Shown here in pieces: positions 37,129 to 48,372 of a stretch of DNA of 64,000 bases (position 1 is its first letter; each line of letters begins with the position of its first letter). Origin of the DNA: Pseudaquabacterium pictum (GTDB lineage Bacteria; Pseudomonadota; Gammaproteobacteria; Burkholderiales; Burkholderiaceae_C); the NCBI RefSeq assembly GCF_005403045.1, contig NZ_BJCL01000007.1, positions 186,001 to 250,000 on the forward strand, written 5' to 3'. The translations under genes and the position numbers were made by a program. Below the pieces are notes generated by a model, which had not been told where the DNA came from, did no database searches, and was given only the letters and a program-made list of their open reading frames with translations.

Positions 37129-38559
37129 ATGCCCCGCGCCACCAAAATCGTCGCCACCCTCGGCCCCGCCAGCAGCGACCCCGAGGTGCTGGAGCGCCTG
37201 CTGCGCGCCGGCGTCGACGTGGTGCGGCTGAACTTCAGCCACGGCAAGGCCCAGGACCACATCGACCGGGCCAACCTGGTGCGCAGCATTGCGCAGAAGG
37301 TGGGCAAGCCGGTGGCGCTGATGGCCGACCTGCAGGGTCCCAAGATCCGCGTGGGCAAGTTCGCCGACGGCAAGGTACTGCTGGTCAACGGCGCGCCCTT
37401 CGTGCTGGACGCGGCGCGCGAGGCGCCGGGCGCGCTGGACGGCGTGGGGCTGGACTACAAGGAACTGCCGCGCGACGTGAAGCCCGGCGACACCCTGCTG
37501 CTCAACGACGGCCTGATCGTGCTGACGGTGGACGCGGTGCGCGGCGAGCAGGTGCACACCCTCGTCAAGGTGGGCGGCGAGCTCAGCAACAACAAGGGCA
37601 TCAACAAGCAGGGCGGCGGCCTCACCGCGCCGGCGCTGACCGCCAAGGACATGGAGGACATCAAGACCGCGATGGCCTTCCAGTGCGACTACCTGGCCGT
37701 CAGCTTCCCGAAGAACGCCACCGACATGGAGATGGCCCGCCAGCTGGCCAACGTGGCCGGCGAGCCCTGGCGCCACAAGCCGGCCATGATCGCCAAGATC
37801 GAGCGCAGCGAGGCCATCCCGCAGCTGGAGAACATCCTGCGCGCGTCCGACGGCATCATGGTCGCGCGGGGTGATCTGGCGGTGGAGGTGGGCAACGCCG
37901 CCGTGCCGGCGCTGCAGAAGAAGATGATCCGCATGGCGCGCGAGATGGACAAGATCACCATCACCGCCACGCAGATGATGGAAAGCATGATCGTCAACCC
38001 GGTGCCCACGCGGGCCGAGGTGAGCGACGTGGCCAACGCGGTGCTGGACGGGACCGATGCGGTGATGCTCAGCGCCGAGACCGCCGCCGGCAAGTACCCG
38101 GTGGAGACGGTGGAGCAGATGGCGCTGATCGCGCTGGAGGCCGAGCGCGCCGAGGATGTGCGGCTGGATGCCAACTTCACCGACCGGGTGTTCGGCCGCA
38201 TCGACCAGTCGATCGCCATGGGCGCGCTGTTCACCGCCTACCACCTGGGCTGCAAGGCCATCGTCGCGCTGACCGAATCAGGCAGCACCGCGCTGTGGAT
38301 GAGCCGGCACAACATCCATGTGCCGATCTTCGGCATCACCAGCAAGCCGGGCTCGCAGGCCCGCATGGCGCTCTACCGCAATGTGCGCCCGCTGCTGATG
38401 ACCGCCCACACCGACCGCGACACCGCCCTGACCGAGGCCGAGCAGGTGCTGGTGCAGCGTGGCGTGCTGCGCCCGGGCGACACCTACGCCATCACCTGCG
38501 GCGAGCCGATGGGCTACCCCGGCGGCACCAACATGCTGAAGGTCTGCCGGGTACCTTGA
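37129..38559 (+). CDS. pyk: Pyruvate kinase
   Basis: 476 residues. TKIVATLGPASS and VDVVRLNFSHG at the N-terminus, MADLQGPKIRVGKF, the active-site stretch AMIAKIERSEAI and DGIMVARGDLAVEV, and ITATQMMESMI, MLSAETAAGKYP. The C-terminal allosteric domain ends with GTNMLKVCRV. Converts phosphoenolpyruvate and ADP to pyruvate and ATP. The ATG at 37129 matches the family N-terminus. Convergent with the next gene (7 bp apart). Confidence 0.97.
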   Translation: MPRATKIVATLGPASSDPEVLERLLRAGVDVVRLNFSHGKAQDHIDRANLVRSIAQKVGKPVALMADLQGPKIRVGKFADGKVLLVNGAPFVLDAAREAPGALDGVGLDYKELPRDVKPGDTLLLNDGLIVLTVDAVRGEQVHTLVKVGGELSNNKGINKQGGGLTAPALTAKDMEDIKTAMAFQCDYLAVSFPKNATDMEMARQLANVAGEPWRHKPAMIAKIERSEAIPQLENILRASDGIMVARGDLAVEVGNAAVPALQKKMIRMAREMDKITITATQMMESMIVNPVPTRAEVSDVANAVLDGTDAVMLSAETAAGKYPVETVEQMALIALEAERAEDVRLDANFTDRVFGRIDQSIAMGALFTAYHLGCKAIVALTESGSTALWMSRHNIHVPIFGITSKPGSQARMALYRNVRPLLMTAHTDRDTALTEAEQVLVQRGVLRPGDTYAITCGEPMGYPGGTNMLKVCRVP

Positions 38560-38566
38560 GCACCCG

Positions 38567-39601
38567 TCAGGCCGCGTCGCCCGCCTGCACGCTGCCCACC
38601 AGCGCCGCCACTTGCGGCGACATGTTCACCGGCACCAGGTCCACCTCGGGATACTGGTGGCGGAAGACGCGCAGCAGCTCGTCGGCAAAGCCATGGCCCA
38701 CCTCGGCCAGGCCGTCGAAATCCAGCTCCACCCGGCGGAAGCGCTGCAGGCGCAGCGCCACGCGTCGGGCCTGGGCGCGCGAGGCCAGCGCCAGCTGCGG
38801 GCCGGTGACCAGCTGCAGCGGCACCACGGTGCGGTCGAAGCCATAGCCCTGGCCGTCCAGGCTGTAGCGGCGCAGCACGTCGTCGAGCCGGCGCTCGGTG
38901 TCCAGGCTGAAGGCCACGTAGACCGCACTGCCCTGGCGGCAGGCCGGGCGGGTGCGGTGCCACTGCTCGCGCTGCCAGTCGCGCTGCTGGAAGGCCTGGG
39001 CGTTGGCATGCAGGTCGATGATGTCGGCCAGCCGGGCGGTGAAGAACAGGCCGCGGCCGTTGTGCGCGTCGGGCTTGGTGCTGAGCTTGCCCTTGGCCAG
39101 CTCCAGCATCGCCTGACCCGGATCGGTGATCTGGTAGGTGGCGCCGATGGCGTCGAAGATGCCGCGGCCGTCGTCGCTGACCAGCAGCTGCAGCTGCAGC
39201 GGTGTCTGCCGCATCGACACCGTGACGCTGGTGCCGCCGCTGTGCTCGATGGCGTTGTTCAGCAGCTCGGTGAAGGCATGCTGCGCCAGCTGGGCCACAT
39301 GGTCGGGCAGCGTGAAGAACGGCAGGAAGTCCTGCACCCAGGGCGTGTCCTCGTGCAGGCCGGCCAACGGGTAGCGGCGCACCACCTGGCGCATGGCACC
39401 CGGCGTGTAGACCGGGCGGCGCAGCGTGCCGCCGCGGTGCAGCCACTGCAGCGCCACCAGGCGCTGCAGCAGGCGGCCGGCGCCGGCCGGGCTGATGCCC
39501 AGGCGATCGGCCACCTGCATGCGCAGCTGCGTGGGCCAGCGCAGGGCGGCCTCGGTGATCCAGGCGGTGGCGTCGCTCAACGGCATGGGGCGGGCGGGCA
39601 T
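38567..39601 (-). CDS. Winged-helix / GHKL ATPase / STAS-like (DUF4325) protein
   Basis: 344 residues from the ATG at 39601, with GGAGGAA about 8 nt upstream. Three parts: a winged-helix-like N-terminus (VADRLGISPAGAGRLLQRLVALQWLHRGG, about 10-75); a GHKL ATPase with N-box HAFTELLNNAIEHSGG, G1 box SDDGRGIF and a glycine lid NGRGLFFTARL; and a C-terminal DUF4325 STAS-like domain (VALRLQRFRRVELDFDGLAEVGHGFADELLRVF). There is no His-kinase dimerisation domain. The layout suggests a cytoplasmic regulator of the anti-sigma/anti-anti-sigma kind; partner unknown. Confidence 0.8.
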   Translation of the reverse strand: MPARPMPLSDATAWITEAALRWPTQLRMQVADRLGISPAGAGRLLQRLVALQWLHRGGTLRRPVYTPGAMRQVVRRYPLAGLHEDTPWVQDFLPFFTLPDHVAQLAQHAFTELLNNAIEHSGGTSVTVSMRQTPLQLQLLVSDDGRGIFDAIGATYQITDPGQAMLELAKGKLSTKPDAHNGRGLFFTARLADIIDLHANAQAFQQRDWQREQWHRTRPACRQGSAVYVAFSLDTERRLDDVLRRYSLDGQGYGFDRTVVPLQLVTGPQLALASRAQARRVALRLQRFRRVELDFDGLAEVGHGFADELLRVFRHQYPEVDLVPVNMSPQVAALVGSVQAGDAA

Positions 39602-39863
39602 CGGTGGTTCCTCCAGCGCGGCACGGTGGCCGCCACGCCAGTATTCAGGGCCGCGGCGCCGGCATGCCGTCGAAAAGCGGGCGCCGGGGCGGCCAGTTCC
39701 GGCGTGAAGTCCGTCGCGCGCTGGTGGCGCAGTGCGGTGCCGCACCCCCAGCACGCAGGCCCGCCAGCGCATGGCGGCGGGGGGTGGATCGATACAATCT
39801 CCGCAGTTACAGCGGGGTTTCACGCCCTGCGGCCAGGCTTTCTCCACCTCCCCAGGACCGACC

Positions 39864-40928
39864 ATGCCACTCGTTTCAATGCGCCAGCTGCTGGACCACG
39901 CCGCCGAACACGGCTACGGCATCCCCGCCTTCAACGTCAACAACCTGGAGCAGGTGCAGGCGGTGATGATGGCCGCCGCCGAAGTGGATGCACCGGTGAT
40001 CCTGCAGGCCAGCGCCGGCGCCCGCAAGTACGCCGGCGAGGCCTTCATCAAGCACCTGATCCAGGCCGCGGTGGAAGCCTATCCGCACATCCCGCTGGTG
40101 ATGCACCAGGACCATGGCCAGACGCCGGCCATCTGCCAGGGCGCGATCGACCTGGGCTTCGGCTCGGTGATGATGGATGGCAGCCTGCGCGAGGACGGCA
40201 AGACGCCGGCCAGCTTCGACTACAACGTCGAGGTCACCCGCAAGGTGGTGGACATGGCGCACAAGGTGGGCGTCACCGTCGAAGGTGAACTGGGTTGCCT
40301 GGGCAACCTGGAGACCGGCGATGCCGGCGAGGAAGACGGCATCGGCGCCGAAGGCAAGCTGGACCACAGCCAGATGCTGACCGACCCGGAAGAAGCCGCG
40401 GTGTTCGTCAAGGCCACCCAGCTGGACGCGCTGGCGATCGCCATCGGCACCAGCCACGGCGCCTACAAGTTCAGCCGCAAGCCCACCGGCGACATCCTGG
40501 CCATCAGCCGGGTGAAGGAGATCCACAAGCGCATCCCCAACACCCACCTGGTGATGCACGGCTCGTCGTCGGTGCCGCATGACCTGCTGGCCATCATCAA
40601 CCAGTACGGCGGCAAGATGAAGGAGACCTACGGCGTGCCGGTCGAGGAGATCCAGGAAGCCATCAAGCACGGCGTGCGCAAGATCAACATCGACACCGAC
40701 ATCCGGCTGGCGATGACAGGCGCGGTGCGCAAGTTCCTGGCCGAGAACCCCGACAAGTTCGACGCCCGCGAGTGGCTCAAGCCCGCCCGCGAAGCCGCCA
40801 AGAAGATCTGCCAGCAGCGCTATGTGGAGTTCGGCTGCGCGGGCCAGGGCAGCAAGATCAAGCCGATGGCCCTGACCCAGGTGGCCCAGCGCTATGCCAA
40901 TGGCGAACTGGCACAACTGGTGAACTGA
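39864..40928 (+). CDS. fba: Class II fructose-bisphosphate aldolase (Calvin-type subfamily)
   Basis: 354 residues. [15 protein letters not shown], zinc ligand segment [32 protein letters not shown] and [10 protein letters not shown] provide the class II metal site; [19 protein letters not shown] binds the phosphate. The sequence type (long C-terminus ending with [14 protein letters not shown]) is that of the Cbb-associated class II aldolases common in Burkholderiales. AGGA lies about 6 nt before the ATG. Divergent from the STAS-like gene. Confidence 0.96.
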   Translation: MPLVSMRQLLDHAAEHGYGIPAFNVNNLEQVQAVMMAAAEVDAPVILQASAGARKYAGEAFIKHLIQAAVEAYPHIPLVMHQDHGQTPAICQGAIDLGFGSVMMDGSLREDGKTPASFDYNVEVTRKVVDMAHKVGVTVEGELGCLGNLETGDAGEEDGIGAEGKLDHSQMLTDPEEAAVFVKATQLDALAIAIGTSHGAYKFSRKPTGDILAISRVKEIHKRIPNTHLVMHGSSSVPHDLLAIINQYGGKMKETYGVPVEEIQEAIKHGVRKINIDTDIRLAMTGAVRKFLAENPDKFDAREWLKPAREAAKKICQQRYVEFGCAGQGSKIKPMALTQVAQRYANGELAQLVN

Positions 40929-40939
40929 TTCACCGCGAT

Positions 40940-40962
40940 GCCGCAGGCCACCGGCCTGCGGC
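40940..40962 (+). terminator. Hairpin after fba, possible terminator
   Basis: Perfect 10-bp stem (40940-40949 with 40953-40962) and ACC loop, 11 bp past the fba stop. No T-run follows, so it may be only a weak terminator or an RNA-stabilising hairpin. Confidence 0.35.
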
Positions 40963-41082
40963 CGATGGTCCAACGGCCCAGCTGCCCTGCGCACCCGGGC
41001 CGTTTTGCTGCCTGCGTGCAGGCAGCCCACCACCCCCGGTGGGCACAATAGACCCCCTTCCAAACCCCAGCCCGGACACCGC

Positions 41083-41985
41083 ATGAGCAGCCCCAGCACA
41101 GTCTTCGAAACCAGCCTGCACTCCCTGCCCCTGCTGGCGCGCGGCAAGGTGCGCGACAACTATGCGGTGGGCGACGACCGCATCCTGATGGTGGCCTCCG
41201 ACCGCATCTCGGCCTTCGACGTGGTGATGGGCCAGCCCATCCCCGGCAAGGGCGCGCTGCTGACGCAGATGGCGCTGTTCTGGTTTGATCGGCTGCAGCA
41301 TGTGGTGCCCAACCACCTGACCGGCGAGGCGCCCGAGAGCGTGGTGGCGCCGGACGAAGTGGCGCAGGTGGCGGGCCGGTCGATGCTGGTGAAGCGGCTG
41401 AAGCCGCTGCCTGTGGAGGCGGTGGTGCGCGGCTACCTGGCCGGATCGGGCTGGAAGGAGTACCAGCAGAACGGCCAGGTGTGCGGCGTGCAGTTGCCGC
41501 CCGGCCTGCAGAACGCCAGCCGACTGCCCGAACCCATCTTCACCCCGGCCACCAAGGCTGAAATGGGTGCGCATGACGAGAACATCAGCTTCGACCAGAT
41601 GAGCAGCCTGATCGGTGCGGACATGGCGCAACGGGTGCGCAGCACGGCGGTTCAGCTCTACAAGGAGGCGGCAGCTTACGCGCTGACCCGCGGCATCATC
41701 ATCGCCGACACCAAGTTCGAATTCGGCCTGGATGCAGACGGCACGCTGACACTGATGGACGAGATCCTCACGCCAGATTCATCCCGCTTCTGGCCTTTGG
41801 ACACCTACCGCGAAGGCACCAATCCGCCAAGCTACGACAAGCAGTTCCTGCGGGATTGGCTGGAGGGTGTGCGGATTGCTGGAAGGGCCTGGGACAAGAG
41901 GGCGCCCGCGCCGGAACTTCCCTCGGATGTTGTCACAAACACGTCAAATGGATATAAAGCAGCAATAGCGGTGCTGCGAGGGTAA
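41083..41985 (+). CDS. purC: Phosphoribosylaminoimidazole-succinocarboxamide synthase
   Basis: SAICAR synthase of purine synthesis: joins CAIR and aspartate with ATP. 300 residues. [11 protein letters not shown] (nucleotide loop), [38 protein letters not shown] and [15 protein letters not shown] are all present. The 3' end is odd: the last 50 or so bases are clearly AT-richer than the rest, and the next gene, 5 bp away, is low GC. The coding sequence is intact, so the tail may have been replaced when the neighbour arrived. Confidence 0.95.
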   Translation: MSSPSTVFETSLHSLPLLARGKVRDNYAVGDDRILMVASDRISAFDVVMGQPIPGKGALLTQMALFWFDRLQHVVPNHLTGEAPESVVAPDEVAQVAGRSMLVKRLKPLPVEAVVRGYLAGSGWKEYQQNGQVCGVQLPPGLQNASRLPEPIFTPATKAEMGAHDENISFDQMSSLIGADMAQRVRSTAVQLYKEAAAYALTRGIIIADTKFEFGLDADGTLTLMDEILTPDSSRFWPLDTYREGTNPPSYDKQFLRDWLEGVRIAGRAWDKRAPAPELPSDVVTNTSNGYKAAIAVLRG

Positions 41986-41990
41986 GTGCA

Positions 41991-43097
41991 ATGGACTCCA
42001 GACTTCTGAACAATCTGAATGCGCAAGCTGGCAAGGCGCGCGATCCAGTTGTCTGGGCAATGGCAGTTTGCAGGGCAGCCTCACACTTTGCAGGCCACGG
42101 CAAAACCGAAGAGGCAATTACCGCGATTAAAGTAGTTCGCGCACAGTTTGGAAAGGATCTCCACTTCGATATCGCATCATGGTTGATGCTTGCGGAAGGT
42201 GTCTTGCACTACTTCAAAGCCGAAATTCCCGAAGCATATGACCGTATCCGGAGAGCATACGGCCTGGCAATTGCGCTGCGCAACAATTCGGCCTTTCCCA
42301 GTTGCGCCGCTTGGATGGCACACCTAGAGTTTAATTCGTGCCGATATGACGAAATGGCTAAACATCTTCATGAAACCTTTGCCACTGCCAAGTATGGTGA
42401 TCATCAGGCAATAGCTAGGGCATCATTAGTCTTGGCTACCGCCTTCCATATCGCCGGCGACTTCGAACAATCTAGACCTTGGTACGAAAGGGCGCGACTA
42501 AATGCTGCCGCAGAAGGGGATGACGCTACCGTTAGCGCCACTCTGCATAATATGGCATCTATTCGTGCTTCAAACACACGGCTAGTGGACACCTTTGGAG
42601 GTGATGCAGAGAAGGAAACGAAACGTGTGACGCTAGAGGCCTCATCGTCACATGTTTACGACTTCGCGATAGGACACAGAGGACTAGACTTCTTGGCCCG
42701 CATGTTGAATGGTTTAATCGCCACGATTGACCGTCGATTCGAAGATGGAATCAAAGCATTCGAACCCATTGAGATTGGCAAAGTACCGGAGAGGCTTCGG
42801 CCTCTAATTCTAGTTGATCAAGCATGGTGCCAAATAAATATTGGAAAGCCAGACCTTGGCCTGGAATTGGCAAAGGAGGCGAAGCATGGGCTTTCATCCG
42901 TGAAGGATGACGATGATCTAGCCTATGTGCACGCAAGAATCAAACAGATTGCCATTGCGTGCAATGAGTCTGAGCTAGCCACCTCGGCCGCCGAAGCGGC
43001 ACTCAACGCATTGAATCGTCATCAGCACTTTCAGCGCGATCTACTCGCGAAATTGCAGGCAATTGATACTGATGGCAAATGGAAAAGCCCGGCATAG
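41991..43097 (+). CDS. TPR-like repeat protein, low GC, probably acquired
   Basis: 368 residues, no signal peptide or TM segment. The protein is all-helical with TPR-like pairs, e.g. KTEEAITAIKVVRAQFG (38-54), ARASLVLATAFHIAGDFEQSRPWYERA and ILVDQAWCQINIGKPDLGLELAKEA. No enzymatic motif was recognised. Base composition (about half GC) and codon use (AAT, ATA, TTA, AGA) differ sharply from every other gene here. It begins 5 bp after purC, and its stop codon lies in the loop of a terminator hairpin. No integrase or transposase flanks it. Function unknown; a protein-protein scaffold is the most that can be inferred. Confidence 0.82.
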   Translation: MDSRLLNNLNAQAGKARDPVVWAMAVCRAASHFAGHGKTEEAITAIKVVRAQFGKDLHFDIASWLMLAEGVLHYFKAEIPEAYDRIRRAYGLAIALRNNSAFPSCAAWMAHLEFNSCRYDEMAKHLHETFATAKYGDHQAIARASLVLATAFHIAGDFEQSRPWYERARLNAAAEGDDATVSATLHNMASIRASNTRLVDTFGGDAEKETKRVTLEASSSHVYDFAIGHRGLDFLARMLNGLIATIDRRFEDGIKAFEPIEIGKVPERLRPLILVDQAWCQINIGKPDLGLELAKEAKHGLSSVKDDDDLAYVHARIKQIAIACNESELATSAAEAALNALNRHQHFQRDLLAKLQAIDTDGKWKSPA

Positions 43098-43108
43098 GCC
43101 GGGCTTTT
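43083..43108. terminator. Rho-independent terminator overlapping a stop codon
   Basis: An 11-bp perfect stem (43083-43093 with 43098-43108) and 4-nt loop. The 3' arm ends in TTTT and the 5' arm starts with AAAA, so it can work on both strands. The TAG stop of the TPR-like gene (43095-43097) is in the loop. It separates that gene from the convergent H1-like gene. Confidence 0.85.
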
Positions 43109-43132
43109 GGGGTTCAGGAGCTGTCGTGAACG

Positions 43133-43588
43133 TTAGGGTTTGTTCCCGGTGGGGAACGGCCAAGCTGCCGCTGGGCTGAGCGCTGTCTTCGCTGCTGGCG
43201 CCGCAGGCGCAGGCGCAGGCGGGGAAGCAGGTGCCTTCTTCGCCGCGGCCTTCTTTGCAGGTGCCTTCTTGGCGGCAGCCTTCTTTGCTGGTGCAGCCTT
43301 CTTGGCCGCAGCTTTCTTCGCAGGCGCGGCAGCCTTCTTGGCCGGAGCGGCAGCCTTCTTGGCTGGTGCGGCCTTCTTCGAGGGTGCAGCCTTCTTGGCG
43401 GGAGCCGCCTTCTTCGCAGGTGCAGCCTTCTTGGCGGGAGCCGCCTTCTTCGCCGGTGCCGCCTTCTTAGCGGGCGCAGCCTTCTTGGCCGGCGCGGCCT
43501 TCTTAGCCGGCGCAGCCTTCTTCGCAGGTGCGGCCGCCTTCTTGGTTGCGGGCTTCGCAGCCGGAGCCGCCTTCTTCGCAGTTGCCAT
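43133..43588 (-). CDS. Histone H1-like Lys/Ala repeat protein
   Basis: 151 residues from the ATG at 43588, with AGGAG about 7 nt upstream. About 115 residues consist of tandem KKAAPA-type units (more than fifteen KKA motifs), giving a very basic, disordered chain, then a Pro/Ala tail ending WPFPTGNKP. This resembles the H1 C-terminal-like and AlgP-type proteins of betaproteobacteria and pseudomonads, which bind DNA without sequence specificity. Nucleoid or regulatory function is inferred from composition. Located between nrdB and the foreign gene. Confidence 0.85.
   Translation of the reverse strand: MATAKKAAPAAKPATKKAAAPAKKAAPAKKAAPAKKAAPAKKAAPAKKAAPAKKAAPAKKAAPAKKAAPSKKAAPAKKAAAPAKKAAAPAKKAAAKKAAPAKKAAAKKAPAKKAAAKKAPASPPAPAPAAPAAKTALSPAAAWPFPTGNKP
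43200..43588. repeat. Coding tandem repeats of the H1-like gene
   Basis: Degenerate 15-18 bp units, best seen on the plus strand as GCCTTCTTGG-type blocks, repeating through the reading frame. Unit copies differ at third positions, so the array is old or selected. It is prone to slippage and copy-number change. Confidence 0.8.
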
Positions 43589-43798
43589 GAGAATCTCCTT
43601 GATCAAGTGACAAGACACACCCGCCGCTTTGGCGGCTGGGTGATTCATCGAGAAGGCTTGGCGGTCATTGCAGACCGTTGGGGCCCCCTTGGTGAACGGG
43701 GGAACCGGATGTCTGGCCGCTTCGCTTGGCGGCCATCACACCCGTGATGATCTTGATCTGCTGCTGGAAAGTTCAACAGGCACCTGCGTGCCGGCCGC

Positions 43799-45025
43799 TC
43801 AGTCCCAGCTCAGTGCGCCACCGGTCTGGTACTCGATGACGCGGGTTTCAAAGAAGTTGCGCTCCTTCTTCAGGTCGATCATTTCGCTCATCCAGGGGAA
43901 CGGGTTTTCCTCGTTCGGGAAGAGCGCCTCCAGGCCGATCTGCGTGGCACGCCGGTTGGCGATGTAGCGCAGGTAGCCCTTGAACATCGAGGCATTGAGG
44001 CCCAGCACGCCACGCGGCATGGTGTCCTCGGCATAGCGGTACTCCAGCTCCACCGCCTTCAGGAACAACGCCCGGATCTCGTCCTTGAAGGCCGCGGTCC
44101 ACAGCAGCGGGTTCTCGAGCTTGATCTGGTTGATCAGGTCGATGCCGAAGTTGCAGTGCATGGACTCGTCGCGCAGGATGTACTGGTACTGCTCGGCAGC
44201 ACCGGTCATCTTGTTCTGGCGGCCCATCGCCAGGATCTGCGTGAAGCCGACATAGAAGAACATGCCTTCCATCAGGCATGCGAAGACGATCAGGCTGCGC
44301 AGCAGAGTCTGGTCAGCCTCGGGCGTGCCGGTCTTGAACTGTGGGTCCATGATCACGTTGATGAACGGGATCAGGAACTGGTCCTTGTCGCGGATCGACG
44401 GCACCTCGTTGTAGGCGTTGAAGATCTCGCTCTCGTCCAGGCCCAGGCTCTCGACGATGTACTGGTAGGCGTGGGTGTGGATGGCCTCCTCGAAGGCCTG
44501 GCGCAACAGGAACTGGCGGCATTCGGGCGCCGTGATGTGCCGGTAGGTGCCCAGCACGATGTTGTTGGCGGCCAGGCTGTCGGCCGTGACGAAGAAGCCG
44601 AGGTTGCGCTTGATGATGCGGCGCTCGTCGTCGGTCAGGCCGTTCGGATCCTTCCATGTCGCGATGTCGCGCGACATGTTGATCTCCTGCGGCATCCAGT
44701 GGTTGGCACAGGTGGCGAGGTACTTCTCCCACGCCCACTTGTACTTGAACGGCACCAGCTGGTTCACGTCCGTCTGGCCGTTGATGATGCGCTTCTCGGC
44801 CACGTTGACGCGCCGGGCCGCCACCACCGGTTGCACCGGTTCGGCCAGCAGCTTGGATGCCGCAGCAGCCACCAGGGCCGGCGCGATCGCCGTGGCGGGC
44901 ACGGCGCTTTGCAGTTGGGTGAGCGGTGACGGAGACACCTGCCGCGCGGGGGTTCCGGCTTGCGGCGCTGAAGGCTTCGGTGGTGTCGTCGAGGGGAGCT
45001 TGACGTCGTCTTCCCAGACCAGCAT
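43799..45025 (-). CDS. nrdB: Class Ia ribonucleotide reductase, beta subunit
   Basis: 408 residues from the ATG at 45025 (AGGAA upstream). After a Pro/Ala-rich N-terminal stretch of about 80 residues comes the ferritin-like core. Di-iron ligands lie in [24 protein letters not shown] and DESMHCNFG. The Tyr of HTHAYQYI aligns with the radical Tyr122 of E. coli NrdB, so a tyrosyl-radical enzyme is expected. Ends with the interaction tail [10 protein letters not shown]. It follows nrdA by 126 bp. Confidence 0.96.
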   Translation of the reverse strand: MLVWEDDVKLPSTTPPKPSAPQAGTPARQVSPSPLTQLQSAVPATAIAPALVAAAASKLLAEPVQPVVAARRVNVAEKRIINGQTDVNQLVPFKYKWAWEKYLATCANHWMPQEINMSRDIATWKDPNGLTDDERRIIKRNLGFFVTADSLAANNIVLGTYRHITAPECRQFLLRQAFEEAIHTHAYQYIVESLGLDESEIFNAYNEVPSIRDKDQFLIPFINVIMDPQFKTGTPEADQTLLRSLIVFACLMEGMFFYVGFTQILAMGRQNKMTGAAEQYQYILRDESMHCNFGIDLINQIKLENPLLWTAAFKDEIRALFLKAVELEYRYAEDTMPRGVLGLNASMFKGYLRYIANRRATQIGLEALFPNEENPFPWMSEMIDLKKERNFFETRVIEYQTGGALSWD

Positions 45026-45151
45026 GTGTGTGCTTCCTATGGTTTGAATTATCAGAGTGTTGCGATCAAAACACCAAGCACTTCTTGACAGTTCAGCGGC
45101 CGTGTTGTGGTGGCCTTGCATCGTGTCTGGTTGTGCTTGGTGCGGCAGGCC

Positions 45152-48049
<2,898 letters not shown>

Positions 48050-48265
48050 GGGGTTCCCTCTGTGTGGCTGGCGGCGGGGGCCGCCCGGTGATCGGTTCGA
48101 AGAGCGACGCGCCAGTCTGGCCACGCCCCCTGGCGCCCGAGGCCATCGCCCGGGTAAGGGGCGGGGCCTGGCCGCATGACAACGGGGGGTGTGGTGCCCT
48201 GGGGCGGGGCGCGCTGCACAGCACGGCAGCGCGTCAGGTCAGGGGCTGAAGAATAGCACGATGAG

Positions 48266-48281
48266 GCACTATATCTAGCGC
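48266..48281 (-). promoter_or_regulatory. NrdR box, promoter-proximal
   Basis: The 16-bp imperfect palindrome GCACTATATCTAGCGC matches about 12 of 16 positions of the NrdR consensus (acaCwAtATaTwGtgt). It overlaps the -10 hexamer of the nrdA promoter, so bound NrdR would block RNA polymerase. Confidence 0.7.
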
Positions 48282-48296
48282 TTCAGGCCCCTTCAA
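48268..48296 (-). promoter_or_regulatory. Sigma-70 promoter of nrdA
   Basis: On the minus strand TTGAAG (48291-48296) and TATAGT (48268-48273) are separated by exactly 17 bp. Predicted transcription start near 48261, leaving a leader of about 210 nt. It is the best promoter match in the window. Confidence 0.75.
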
Positions 48297-48312
48297 GCAC
48301 TACCGGTAGCGT
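48297..48312 (-). promoter_or_regulatory. NrdR box, promoter-distal
   Basis: The palindrome GCACTACCGGTAGCGT begins exactly 31 bp from the first box, the helical phasing (three turns) that is typical of paired NrdR sites. It abuts the -35 element. Confidence 0.65.
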
Positions 48313-48328
48313 GCTTACCCGCAAAGCC

Positions 48329-48359
48329 TGTGGATGCGCTGTGGACAGCTTGTGCACCG
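48329..48359. promoter_or_regulatory. Three helically phased DnaA-box-like repeats
   Basis: TGTGGATGC (48329), TGTGGACAG (48340) and TGTGCACCG (48351) start 11 bp apart. The first two match 7 of 9 positions of TTATCCACA on the minus strand; the third matches only the TNCACA core. They lie 33-68 bp upstream of the nrdA -35. E. coli nrdAB is DnaA-regulated, so a similar control is plausible. Confidence 0.45.
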
Positions 48360-48372
48360 CCCGGGCGTCGGC

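Larger units (their letters stand above)
48050..48372. other. 323-bp control region between ampD and nrdA
   Basis: No gene here; short open frames on either strand lack start signals or homology. From right to left it holds three phased DnaA-box-like repeats, an NrdR box, a sigma-70 promoter overlapping a second NrdR box, and then a GC-rich leader of about 210 nt before nrdA. I saw no B12 box in the leader, so a cobalamin riboswitch is not supported. Confidence 0.7.

Noticed and set aside
41985-43130. Insertion sequence or integrative element around the low-GC gene
   Set aside because: No transposase, integrase, terminal inverted repeats or target duplication could be seen; only composition argues for transfer.
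43200-43588. Possible CRISPR array
   Set aside because: The repeats are 15-18 bp, contiguous without spacers, and in frame with a coding sequence.
43140-43610. Plus-strand frame encoding GAAFLA-type repeats opposite the H1-like gene
   Set aside because: It is the reverse complement of the KKAAPA repeats. The minus frame has a Shine-Dalgarno and a known composition class.
43714-43735. 7-bp hairpin between nrdB and the H1-like gene as nrdB terminator
   Set aside because: The stem is short, the loop is 8 nt and no T-run follows on either strand; it is not a convincing terminator.
48050-48260. Cobalamin riboswitch or other structured leader before nrdA
   Set aside because: No B12 box or other recognised core; the enzyme is class Ia with NrdB, which needs no cobalamin. 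GC-rich hairpins alone are not evidence.
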